From contig DPYD01000077.1 of NCBI GenBank assembly GCA_003545515.1, forward strand, positions 1 through 12,521: a stretch of DNA of 12,521 nt, read 5' to 3'. Under the pieces are notes generated by a model that saw nothing but the letters and a program-made list of their open reading frames with translations, did not search any database and was not told the origin of the DNA. Below, one piece after another: positions 1 to 5,657 of this stretch. The DNA is from Candidatus Kaiserbacteria bacterium (GTDB lineage Bacteria; Patescibacteriota; Minisyncoccia; Phycocordibacterales; UBA2100). The translations under genes were made by a program, and so were the position numbers. Positions within the stretch are counted from its first letter, which is position 1. Each line of letters starts with the position of its first letter.

Positions 1-588
1 CGAGGGTTCCCATCTTTTCTCTCCATCTTCATACAGCCGTGAGCCCATGATGCCTGGCAAAAAGAGAACGCTTGAACAGCATTCCTCCATTGCACCTTCT
101 TCAGTGATAGTGAACCGTATCGTCTCGATGAAATTCTCGGGGGCCTGCGCGTGTGCGACTGTCCCGAAAAGATAAGCGAATATGCGCTGAAGCCATGGGA
201 CTTGCGTCGGAACAGGAGCGTCAACTTCATACACGTCAAGCTCATAGACGCCCGTCCCTTCCCATGCAAGAGTTTCAGAACCAAAAAAGCCGCCGATCGA
301 TGCAACGAACTCGCGTGCACCTTCAGGACCTGGAATGTGGAAGAGTGCACCTTCTGCAAGAAACACAAATGGATCATGGGTTTGCACCTGAACGTCTTTT
401 GAGACGTTGAGCGGCACGGCATACGTGCCGCCATCCTGCATATTGACCGGATCGTCGAAAAATATCTCGCCGGTGTCTGGATCTTCTATAAGATCGCCCC
501 AGACAAGGGTCGAAATCGCATGAGCACTCGCGGGAAAAATAAAAAGAACGACTCCTGCAAAGAGTGTCGCCGATGCAATCCACTTCAT
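1..588 (-). CDS. Secreted LCAT-like alpha/beta-hydrolase, N-terminal part (cut by window edge)
   Basis: This frame is open for 196 codons from an ATG at 588 to the window edge, so the C-terminal part is missing. Residues 1-24 form a clear signal peptide: MKW, then a hydrophobic stretch, then an AHA cleavage site before ISTLVWGD. Residues 25-165 resemble no domain I can name. Residues 172-185 read SSVLFLPGIMGSRL. LPGIMGSRL is the strand-plus-oxyanion segment at the start of the hydrolase domain in lecithin:cholesterol acyltransferase/PGAP1-like lipases and esterases; the GxSxG nucleophile and catalytic His would lie outside the window. The start is chosen because it places the signal peptide at the N-terminus. 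No convincing Shine-Dalgarno site precedes it. It is separated from the long operon by a terminator and repeats, so it is probably its own unit. Family assignment is from the motif only; substrate unknown. Confidence 0.75.
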   Translation of the reverse strand, partial: MKWIASATLFAGVVLFIFPASAHAISTLVWGDLIEDPDTGEIFFDDPVNMQDGGTYAVPLNVSKDVQVQTHDPFVFLAEGALFHIPGPEGAREFVASIGGFFGSETLAWEGTGVYELDVYEVDAPVPTQVPWLQRIFAYLFGTVAHAQAPENFIETIRFTITEEGAMEECCSSVLFLPGIMGSRLYEDGEKRWEPS

Positions 589-655
589 GAAGACGATTCT
601 ACCATCATTGCTCTGAACGAGTGCTCTCCTTTTTCCCAATGATTCATGCCTATTA

Positions 656-748
656 GTACCGTACCGGCTTTTCGCGCATATGACGCCTGACGCCTGCCTG
701 CCGGCAGGCAGGGAACGGATCCTCGGCATCACAATGCTGTTGCGGGGG
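656..748 (+). repeat. Long direct repeat, left copy (93 bp)
   Basis: This segment recurs almost unchanged at 12326-12414 in the same orientation, about 11.6 kb away. It begins GTACCGTACCGG and ends GCTGTTGCGGGGG. The only difference I see is four extra bases (TGCC) inside the palindromic core, which here is the perfect 20-bp palindrome at 693-712 (CCTGCCTGCC / GGCAGGCAGG). The last 10 bases (GTTGCGGGGG) match the 3' end of initiator-type tRNAs read on the other strand. The copy lies wholly between genes, as expected for a dispersed intergenic repeat. Confidence 0.9.
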
Positions 749-966
749 ACTAGACTCGTCGCTACGCTCCTCTTTGAGAACCCTCGGTCCTCAACGCTCC
801 CCGCCAGTTGGCGGCTCACTGCTCTCCACCACGGACACAAACCCCCGACCCCCGTCTGGGGAACCCCTGCCTGCGGCAGGCAGGACTCGGTTTCCCAAAC
901 CTTCCTCCACGGGGTTTTGTTCTAAACTCCCGTTTTCTGACACTTTTCCAGTCTTGCCCCCGCAAC
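739..966. repeat. 228-bp element bounded by inverted repeats
   Basis: The left end reads GTTGCGGGGGACTAGACT (739-756). The right end, read on the minus strand from 966, is GTTGCGGGGGCAAGACT. These form terminal inverted repeats of 10 identical bases plus a shared AGACT. The interior is rich in short palindromes: CCGCCA-GT-TGGCGG near 820 and CCTGCCTGC-G-GCAGGCAGG at 866-884. The left end overlaps the tail of the 93-bp repeat. It has no coding capacity I trust. It could be a MITE-like or REP-like non-autonomous element, or simply nested insertion of several short repeats; no target-site duplication is evident. Confidence 0.5.
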
Positions 967-980
967 TCGCGCACTCAAAC

Positions 981-1013
981 GCAAAAACTCTCCCAAGCTG
1001 GGAGAGTTTTTGC
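981..1013 (-). terminator. Intrinsic terminator at the end of the long operon
   Basis: A perfect 15-bp stem (981-995 pairing with 999-1013) closes on a 3-base loop. Its stem carries A5 on one side and T5 on the other, so it can act in both directions. On the minus strand it lies about 210 bases after the phosphatase stop codon, with no gene between, and so is the likely 3' end of the long minus-strand transcript. It would also insulate the hydrolase gene at 1-588 from read-through. Confidence 0.85.
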
Positions 1014-1224
1014 TTTGCTAGTTGCCTGAGGCGATACCGTACCCCACCGGTCAAGCGCCATAAGGTTTCTTGACGTATCAATAGTATCTCGGAGCGATGG
1101 GGGCAAGTATGCGTCAGTTCCAACACATTTCGGATACTTTCGATGGTTTTTTACGAGCGAACAAGCGGAGCGGTACCGTACTACTACACGACGATTCTCG
1201 GGTCTTGCGAAGGACGCAAGGCGT

Positions 1225-1695
1225 TTATGAATTACGCAGAGAATGGGAGAAGTTTTCAAGTGCGGTTCGTTGAACGTCCTGCAGGTGCGTGGCTGGCCTT
1301 TTCTCTGTAACAAACGCAATTGCGTCATTTATGCCCCGCCCCTTGGAAATTAAATATGCTGCCACAAGTGTTGGTGCGCGCCCGTGCCCATTTTGGCAGT
1401 GTACGTACACTTTCTTCCTTTGTTCCACGAGAGTCTGGAGTGTGCGAACGCCGAGCGAAAGCTGATCGGGAGTCGGTGCCGTGTGATTCTTTATGGGCAA
1501 CCAGAGATATGCCTCGACCCCGAATGGCTGGTCAAGACGCGCCGCCTCAAGAGAAATGTCTGCCATGATGCCTTCTTTCTTCAAGACTGCAGTAAGACCG
1601 AGAACACAGCATTGATTTGAGCCGACATAAATTCCGTCCGCAATGTAGTCGTAGTTCAATGTAACTTCGTCTTTGTGTACGTGCTCATTTTGCAT
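1225..1695 (-). CDS. Dual-specificity-type protein phosphatase
   Basis: A 156-residue cytoplasmic protein with the Cys-based phosphatase signature HCQNGHGRAPT at 99-109: nucleophile Cys100, phosphate-binding Arg106, following Thr. The spacing (C-x5-R) is exact. The N-terminal half has the usual DSP features, including YDYIADGIYVGS at 15-26. Members hydrolyse phospho-Ser/Thr/Tyr or other phosphomonoesters. Just after the LPI strand (66-68), where most DSPs have the general-acid Asp, this protein has Asn70 (LPIKNHTAPT), so catalysis may be slow or use another acid, perhaps Asp77. It is the last gene of the block, six bases after the upstream gene's stop codon, and is preceded by an AT-rich leader without a Shine-Dalgarno site. 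Substrate unknown. Confidence 0.85.
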   Translation of the reverse strand: MQNEHVHKDEVTLNYDYIADGIYVGSNQCCVLGLTAVLKKEGIMADISLEAARLDQPFGVEAYLWLPIKNHTAPTPDQLSLGVRTLQTLVEQRKKVYVHCQNGHGRAPTLVAAYLISKGRGINDAIAFVTEKRPATHLQDVQRTALENFSHSLRNS

Positions 1696-1701
1696 ACAAA
1701 T

Positions 1702-2073
1702 TTATTTACTTATTAAACGCGGCAGTTTTTGATTAATCGCACTAATCATTTCGGAAATACTACTTATCTTATTCATCTCCTGCGCCGACAAAAACGAGGA
1801 AAGGACGTCCTTGTTCTCCACAAAAATCGCTGGTAGCTCCGTATGCGTCTCGTTCGGGTATGCGCGTCGAAATTCATCCTTGTGGAGGAATACCTTTTCC
1901 ATGGGTAATGTCGTGAGGTGTTCGCTCCACTCCTCTTTTTTCCCCGTAACCCCGTAGGTTATTTTACATAAATTACACTCCTGCGAGTTGGGTGCGACGA
2001 TTTTCCGCACGAAGTCGTTCGCGACGGCAAAAAACGATGAGTCTGCATTGTATACAAAGATAAGTTTATCCAT
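1702..2073 (-). CDS. Conserved-looking protein with CNLC and LPA motifs, possibly thioredoxin-like
   Basis: A 123-residue soluble protein that I do not recognise as a named family. It starts with a beta-strand-like KLIFVYNADS, continues with a helix, and carries a CxxC pair at 33-36 (CNLC). A later ELPAIFVE (79-86) resembles the cis-Pro strand of thioredoxin-fold proteins. The order strand-helix-CxxC is not that of classical thioredoxin, where CxxC directly follows the first strand, so a redox role is only suggested by the motif and by the thiol-rich neighbourhood. A zinc or iron site needing partners is an alternative. It sits 12 bases after the small membrane protein gene and 6 before the phosphatase gene, in one probable transcript. 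No Shine-Dalgarno site is visible. Confidence 0.75.
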   Translation of the reverse strand: MDKLIFVYNADSSFFAVANDFVRKIVAPNSQECNLCKITYGVTGKKEEWSEHLTTLPMEKVFLHKDEFRRAYPNETHTELPAIFVENKDVLSSFLSAQEMNKISSISEMISAINQKLPRLISK

Positions 2074-2085
2074 GGCGAAGGAACG

Positions 2086-2283
2086 TTATGCGAATATCTT
2101 AATACCGTAGCTAAGCACGATGCAGAGTATTCCGAGGATGCCAAGACCCTGCTCCACTTTCATAATCTTCAAAACACGCCTATCAATTTTGCGTTCGGAG
2201 AGGACGCGACGATGCACGCCGAGCGCCGCAAAGGCGATAGAAATCGTTCCAACGGCATCAAGTGTTGCGGTAACAAATTCCAT
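2086..2283 (-). CDS. Small two-TM membrane protein, unknown function
   Basis: A 65-residue protein with two hydrophobic segments (about 7-24 and 45-64) separated by a basic loop (HRRVLSERKIDRRVLK), which would place the loop inside the cell. The predicted topology is a simple hairpin with both ends outside. It starts one base after the stop codon of the CDP-alcohol phosphotransferase, a spacing typical of translational coupling, so it may be an accessory subunit of that membrane enzyme. I recognise no family. The size, hydrophobicity and exact tiling between neighbours argue that it is real. Confidence 0.65.
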   Translation of the reverse strand: MEFVTATLDAVGTISIAFAALGVHRRVLSERKIDRRVLKIMKVEQGLGILGILCIVLSYGIKIFA

Positions 2284-2284
2284 A

Positions 2285-2830
2285 TTATGTGTAGGAGCGT
2301 CGAAGTAAGAGTATGCTGGATACGAAAATTAACAAAGCGCCGACGCTTGCGATCGAAAGTGTTGCCCACAGCGGAAGGTACAGGAGCGAGGCAAGTGCCG
2401 CGTAGAGTACGAAAGAGATGTGGTCAATTGGTCTGCGCGGAAATGAGTATTCCGTTGTACGCACCATGCCACGAAGGACGACGTATACCCCGACAATCAT
2501 GCCCGGGAGATACAGAAACCCGATCCAATTCCATGCAGGATTGAGAAAGATAACGAACCCCACGCCGCCGAAAAACAAAAGGTCAGCTGTCGTGTCGAGT
2601 TTTCTTCCCACACGAGTTTCCGCACCCAATTCTCGCGCAAGCATGCCGTCCGCCTTGTCTCCAATCATCTGAAAGAGCATTAAAAGAATGAACATCGTAT
2701 CGAACCTGAAATACAGAAACGCTGCCGCGGGAAGTGCCGCTATAAATCGCGCAAGCGAGATAAGATTTGGTACGTGACAATACCAAGGCGCTGCCCAGTT
2801 GATCGCACGTTCATTCGCAGATACTTCCAT
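2285..2830 (-). CDS. CDP-alcohol phosphatidyltransferase family protein
   Basis: A 181-residue integral membrane protein with the full family signature DxxDGxxARx8GxxxDxxxD: Asp58, Asp61-Gly62, Ala65-Arg66, Gly75, Asp79, Asp83. These residues bind two metal ions and the CDP group of the donor, and Asp83 is the usual catalytic base. An N-terminal PNLISLARF (21-29) matches the PNxxTxxR segment of PgsA-like enzymes. About six TM segments follow. The enzyme should move a phosphoalcohol group from a CDP-linked donor (for example CDP-diacylglycerol) to an alcohol such as glycerol phosphate or inositol phosphate; which one cannot be read from the sequence. It lies 34 bases after the LOG-family gene and one base before a small membrane protein gene. 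Confidence 0.9.
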   Translation of the reverse strand: MEVSANERAINWAAPWYCHVPNLISLARFIAALPAAAFLYFRFDTMFILLMLFQMIGDKADGMLARELGAETRVGRKLDTTADLLFFGGVGFVIFLNPAWNWIGFLYLPGMIVGVYVVLRGMVRTTEYSFPRRPIDHISFVLYAALASLLYLPLWATLSIASVGALLIFVSSILLLRRSYT

Positions 2831-2864
2831 AACTTTTCATCAATCGGAATTGCATTAGTCACCA

Positions 2865-3479
2865 TCACAGCAATAGATAACACTCCGAGCTGTTGCAATT
2901 GATGTGCTCGTGACGGTTCTTCGTAAGCACGCCCTCGTACTTTTCAATAGCCTCAAGCGCATCTTTTGGTGAGGAGACAATGGTAAAGACCTCGTATTCC
3001 TCCGGTCGCACCAGCATATTGTTCTTAAAGGAGTCCATGATTGGCTTCCAGAAATCTCCGTAGAGAATGAGTGGCTTGTGATGCCCGAAATACAGGCGCG
3101 CGAGTCCCCACGCCATACCAAATTCCGATATGGTACCAGTGCCGCCGTTGAAGATGATATTTATGTCGCTCAATTCGAGCAGTTTCTTCGTCCGAAGGAC
3201 ATAATTCGCCTCTTCGAATCGCTCGTCTGCATGATTTGCGGCAATTTCCCCGACAAATGAAGTCGTCAGTTCGGGACGGTAGTACACGGCGACAGTACGA
3301 CCACCGGCCTCTTTTGCGCCTTCGGTCGCAGCGAGCATGACGCCAGGGCCGCCGCCATTCACAACCCTCCTTCCGCTTTTGGCCACGAGCTTAGCCACTT
3401 CGCGCGCAGCCTCGACATGGGTATCCCCAACATTTCCGCATGCGCATCCAAAGAACGAAACTGATTTAATTGTGTTCAT
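2865..3479 (-). CDS. LOG/SLOG-family Rossmann protein (possible nucleotide phosphoribohydrolase)
   Basis: A 204-residue protein of the Lonely Guy/lysine-decarboxylase-like fold. Visible motifs are NGGGPGVM (41-48), the Arg96/Lys98-Lys99 region (LRTKKLLE) and GGTGTISE (112-119), which corresponds to PGGxGTxxE of LOG enzymes. The first residue is Asn111 instead of Pro. Catalytic Glu119 and Arg96 appear conserved, so cleavage of a nucleoside 5'-monophosphate to base and ribose phosphate is possible, but many SLOG proteins only bind nucleotides. The C-terminus carries an unusual Cys-containing tail (CNSSECYLLL). The gene follows a terminator hairpin, so it may be less expressed than the upstream genes or have its own promoter. 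No Shine-Dalgarno site. Confidence 0.82.
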   Translation of the reverse strand: MNTIKSVSFFGCACGNVGDTHVEAAREVAKLVAKSGRRVVNGGGPGVMLAATEGAKEAGGRTVAVYYRPELTTSFVGEIAANHADERFEEANYVLRTKKLLELSDINIIFNGGTGTISEFGMAWGLARLYFGHHKPLILYGDFWKPIMDSFKNNMLVRPEEYEVFTIVSSPKDALEAIEKYEGVLTKNRHEHINCNSSECYLLL

Positions 3480-3484
3480 AGATT

Positions 3485-3529
3485 AAAAACGTGAACCACC
3501 CGAAGGGTTATGGTCGGGCGGTTCCGTTT
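3485..3529 (-). terminator. Internal terminator/attenuator after the metallothionein-like gene
   Basis: On the minus strand, two bases or fewer after the stop codon at 3531, a stem pairs 3529-3514 with 3503-3487: sixteen pairs, one G-U and one bulged base, with a 10-base loop. It is followed by a T5 tract at the base of the stem. This has the form of an intrinsic terminator. It sits between the metallothionein-like gene and the LOG-family gene in an otherwise continuous operon, so it probably lowers expression of the last five genes. Confidence 0.75.
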
Positions 3530-3530
3530 A

Positions 3531-3707
3531 TTACTTTTTCCCGCATCCGCAATCGCAGACCCCATCGGCTTTATGTTCGTGATTGCACATCGTGCATATT
3601 TTTGCGGCACCCTCCTTTTTCATTGCACTGCATCCACATCCGCATGAGCCATCCGCTTCCTTGTGTTCATGATTGCACATTGTGCATGTACCAGATTTTG
3701 AATCCAT
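3531..3707 (-). CDS. Metallothionein-like Cys-rich protein with two tandem repeats
   Basis: An ATG at 3707 opens a 58-codon frame ending in TAA at 3531. Ten of 58 residues are Cys and four are His. The protein is two copies of one module, C-T-M-C-N-H-E-H-K-(E)-A-D-G-x-C-x-C-G-C: residues 8-26 and 39-56, joined by a Lys/Ala linker. Each module offers five Cys and two His, which is ideal for binding soft metals such as zinc, copper, cadmium or arsenite, or for an iron site. It has no signal peptide and should be cytosolic. It differs from the SmtA/BmtA pattern and I know no family name for it. It lies 34 bases after a two-TM protein gene and is followed at once by a strong terminator. The ArsR regulator at the head of the block fits metal or thiol control. 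Confidence 0.85.
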   Translation of the reverse strand: MDSKSGTCTMCNHEHKEADGSCGCGCSAMKKEGAAKICTMCNHEHKADGVCDCGCGKK

Positions 3708-3741
3708 ATTTTTATATGATTATGTGTAATAACTTCGACCT

Positions 3742-4107
3742 CTACCTTCCTTCCCTGATTAGCTTCGCCAAACGTATTGGCATCATAAACAGGAGGAAGG
3801 CGATGGAAAGAAGAGCGAGAAAGATGCCGTCGAGGATTTTACCGACACCGACAAGTTTAAGCCGAAGAAGTTCTGATGGGTAATTCTGGATCTGCACGAG
3901 CTGTTTGTTTAGGTCTGACCCTGTTGGTGCGGCCTCGCGCTCAACTTTGGCGAGCGAAAAATACGAGCTTTGCAGCGCGTGGAATTTTGCCTCTTCTGCG
4001 GTTACCTGAGCGTGCATCGCGGTTCCTTGCCACGCAAATGATATGGCAGTAACAACGAGTGCAGCGAGAACCAAGAGCGGGACCATCATCTGTTTCATGT
4101 TTTGCAT
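3742..4107 (-). CDS. Two-TM membrane protein, unknown function
   Basis: A 121-residue protein with an N-terminal TM segment (about 8-27), an extracytoplasmic middle of about 60 residues and a second TM segment (about 91-113) followed by a basic end (RLAKLIREGR). The middle part has a Glu/Lys/Gln-rich, possibly helical region and no Cys. The second ATG (residue 4) at 4098 is an equally good start. I recognise no family. It lies 46 bases after trxB in a very AT-rich gap and 34 bases before the metallothionein-like gene. Function cannot be inferred beyond membrane location. Confidence 0.65.
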   Translation of the reverse strand: MQNMKQMMVPLLVLAALVVTAISFAWQGTAMHAQVTAEEAKFHALQSSYFSLAKVEREAAPTGSDLNKQLVQIQNYPSELLRLKLVGVGKILDGIFLALLSIAFLLFMMPIRLAKLIREGR

Positions 4108-4153
4108 AAATGTATTTTAATTAATTACTGAATGAATAAAGCTAATAATTTTA

Positions 4154-5131
4154 TTAACGTGTAGGCAACATTCGCGGTACACCATGATATTCACACAATT
4201 CACCGTGAATTTTATGATCACCGTAGGCGGTCGTCGCGGCGACGGCACCGAGCGCCGCGGCAGTGATGTCTTGTTTGAATGCTCCAAAATGATTGACGGT
4301 ATCGCCTGCCGCGAACACGCCATCAACATTCGTTTTCATCGTGTTGTCGACCTTTATGTACCCCCGCTCGTCGAGCTCAACGCCGAGCGACTGTGCGAGA
4401 GATACGTTCGGCAGTGCACCAACCTCCACAAACAGTCCGCCTATGACAAGGTCGGTGGAACCGTTGAGCGGTTTTGAGAGCACTATCTTTTCAAGTCTTT
4501 CCTTGCCAATCAGCTCTTTAACTTCTGTCTCGGCAATTATTTCCACTTTACTCCGTAGTTTTTTCAACTGCTCAAGATTTATCGCTTCGGCAGTTACGTC
4601 TTTGCCCCGAATGATCAAGTACACTTTCTTCGCATACTCGGCGGCGAGATTAGCGCCTTTGACCGACGCATCTCCGCCTCCGACTATTACTATTGTCTCT
4701 CCGCTGTAGACTGGGCCATCGCACGTCACGCAATAATGTACTCCTTTTCCGGTCAACTCTTTCTCGTTTGGCAATCCAAGTCGTCTGCGTTCGGTGCCGA
4801 CAGCAAAGAGGAGTGTGTTTCCGTTGAACGCCGCATCTTTGGTATGGACGGTAAAGCAATGCTTGGTGTTATTCCTCTCGACCTTCTCGACTTTTTGATT
4901 TTTCACTTCAACGCCGAGGGCGATTGCCTGCTCCTTGATGAGGGAGGCGAGTTCAAATCCGTCGATTGATTTGACGCCCGGATAATTTTCAATGTTCCCA
5001 GCGCTCGCCGTTTCTCCGCCAAATACTTCGCCGATGATGAGCACTTTCATGCGATACCGGCTCGCATAGACTCCTGCGGACAATCCCGCGACACCAGAAC
5101 CAATTATGATGAGATCGTAATGTGTTTCCAT
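4154..5131 (-). CDS. trxB: Thioredoxin reductase-like flavoprotein
   Basis: A 325-residue enzyme of the low-molecular-weight thioredoxin reductase type. It has an FAD-binding GSGVAGLSAG (11-20), a redox-active CVTC (134-137, CATC in E. coli), a second dinucleotide motif GGGDAS (151-156) and a FAD-closing GVFAAGDT (271-278). It should reduce a thioredoxin- or glutaredoxin-like partner. The NADPH-clamping motif HRRDxFRA of typical TrxB reads IRGKDVTA here (174-181), so two of the three arginines are gone and the electron donor may not be NADPH. The frame extends upstream to 5185, but the added residues overlap the preceding gene and look unlike the family, so METHYDLIIIGSG at 5131 is taken as the start, eight bases after the preceding stop codon. 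Confidence 0.92.
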   Translation of the reverse strand: METHYDLIIIGSGVAGLSAGVYASRYRMKVLIIGEVFGGETASAGNIENYPGVKSIDGFELASLIKEQAIALGVEVKNQKVEKVERNNTKHCFTVHTKDAAFNGNTLLFAVGTERRRLGLPNEKELTGKGVHYCVTCDGPVYSGETIVIVGGGDASVKGANLAAEYAKKVYLIIRGKDVTAEAINLEQLKKLRSKVEIIAETEVKELIGKERLEKIVLSKPLNGSTDLVIGGLFVEVGALPNVSLAQSLGVELDERGYIKVDNTMKTNVDGVFAAGDTVNHFGAFKQDITAAALGAVAATTAYGDHKIHGELCEYHGVPRMLPTR

Positions 5132-5139
5132 AGTTGCTA

Positions 5140-5583
5140 TTAATTCGCCCGCCGAGAAATCATTATGCCGAGCACCGCGCCCCACATCATATGTGAGAGT
5201 GCAAACACTATTGGATTTAGATTCAACATTATGGGATCAATAAAGGGGAGAGCAACGAACCACATAACGAAGAATATCGCGAGCGCATAGAGCGCGCCGA
5301 CGACAGCTCCTACCATCAGCGTCGAGAGAAGACGTCCGAAGATTGCGGCGAACACGAGAGCAAGCACGACGGAATTCATCATGTGCCCCATCATGCCGAG
5401 GACAACGGGGATGAGAGAAAACGCGACTGGAATCGCGATTGTTTGCAGATCGCGCACAATGGTTGCGGCGATAAAAATCGGGGCAGACCAAAACCCGACA
5501 CCAAACAATCCTTCATACACCATCTCCAACATCGCCATAACGATACTTGCGACGAGACCTGCGATAAGTACTTTTTTGTTCAT
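5140..5583 (-). CDS. Four-to-five-TM membrane protein, paralogous to the His-tailed one at 11257-11721
   Basis: A 147-residue, almost entirely hydrophobic protein. TM segments lie at about 5-22, 35-60 (broken by Arg44-Asp45), 65-83, 90-114 and 122-142. It contains GHMMNSVVLALVFAAIF (66-82), GALYALAIFFVMWFVALPF (96-114) and SHMMWGAVLGI (130-140). These align in order with segments of the 154-residue protein near the head of the operon (VHLIISAVTGGLFALIF, GLLYGLIWWVLGALIAMP, GHAIFGVVLGL), so the two look like divergent paralogs. This copy lacks the His tail. Paired His/Met in the membrane segments would suit metal or heme contact, but that is speculation. It sits between a 74-base gap and trxB (8-base gap). 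Confidence 0.75.
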   Translation of the reverse strand: MNKKVLIAGLVASIVMAMLEMVYEGLFGVGFWSAPIFIAATIVRDLQTIAIPVAFSLIPVVLGMMGHMMNSVVLALVFAAIFGRLLSTLMVGAVVGALYALAIFFVMWFVALPFIDPIMLNLNPIVFALSHMMWGAVLGIMISRRAN

Positions 5584-5608
5584 AGTGATAATTTATTTGA
5601 TAATAACG

Positions 5609-5650
5609 CTAATAAGTACACCCTCCCACCAACGCCTTCATAGTACTCCT
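5609..5650 (-). promoter_or_regulatory. Shine-Dalgarno-led mini-ORF in the gap before the membrane protein gene
   Basis: In the 74-base gap between the Mqo-like gene and the next gene, the minus strand carries AGGAG (5650-5646), four bases, then ATG (5641) and ten codons (MKALVGGCTY) to a TAG at 5609. This is one of very few textbook ribosome binding sites in the window. It could be a leader peptide or a decayed gene start. Function is unproven, and a peptide this short can arise by chance. Confidence 0.3.
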
Positions 5651-5657
5651 GCGATTT

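Larger units (their letters stand above)
589..1224. other. Gene-poor intergenic stretch with repeats and terminator
   Basis: I find no convincing gene in these 636 bases. From left to right the stretch holds the unshared leader of the secreted hydrolase (589-655), the 93-bp long direct repeat copy (656-748), an inverted-repeat-bounded GC-rich element (739-966) and a strong terminator (981-1013). The remaining 211 bases (1014-1224) lie downstream of the phosphatase gene. The sequence TACCGTAC occurs here three times (657, 1035, 1174) and once more at 12327. Long frames across this region run through the palindromes and terminator and are treated as spurious. Confidence 0.7.

Noticed and set aside
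791..1126. 111-codon minus-strand frame through the repeat region
   Set aside because: It runs straight through a perfect terminator and the inverted-repeat element; its composition follows the palindromes, not a protein.
1097..1273. 58-codon plus-strand ORF (MGASMRQFQH...)
   Set aside because: It overlaps the end of the phosphatase gene on the other strand, has no credible promoter or spaced ribosome site, and resembles nothing I know.
4108..4153. Possible separate promoter in the AT-rich gap after trxB
   Set aside because: AT-rich but with no convincing -35/-10 pair; not supported enough to list.
4293..4709. 138-codon plus-strand frame opposite trxB
   Set aside because: Antisense shadow of a gene with intact FAD, CxxC and nucleotide motifs; its sequence is Ser/Thr/Pro-rich as expected for a shadow.
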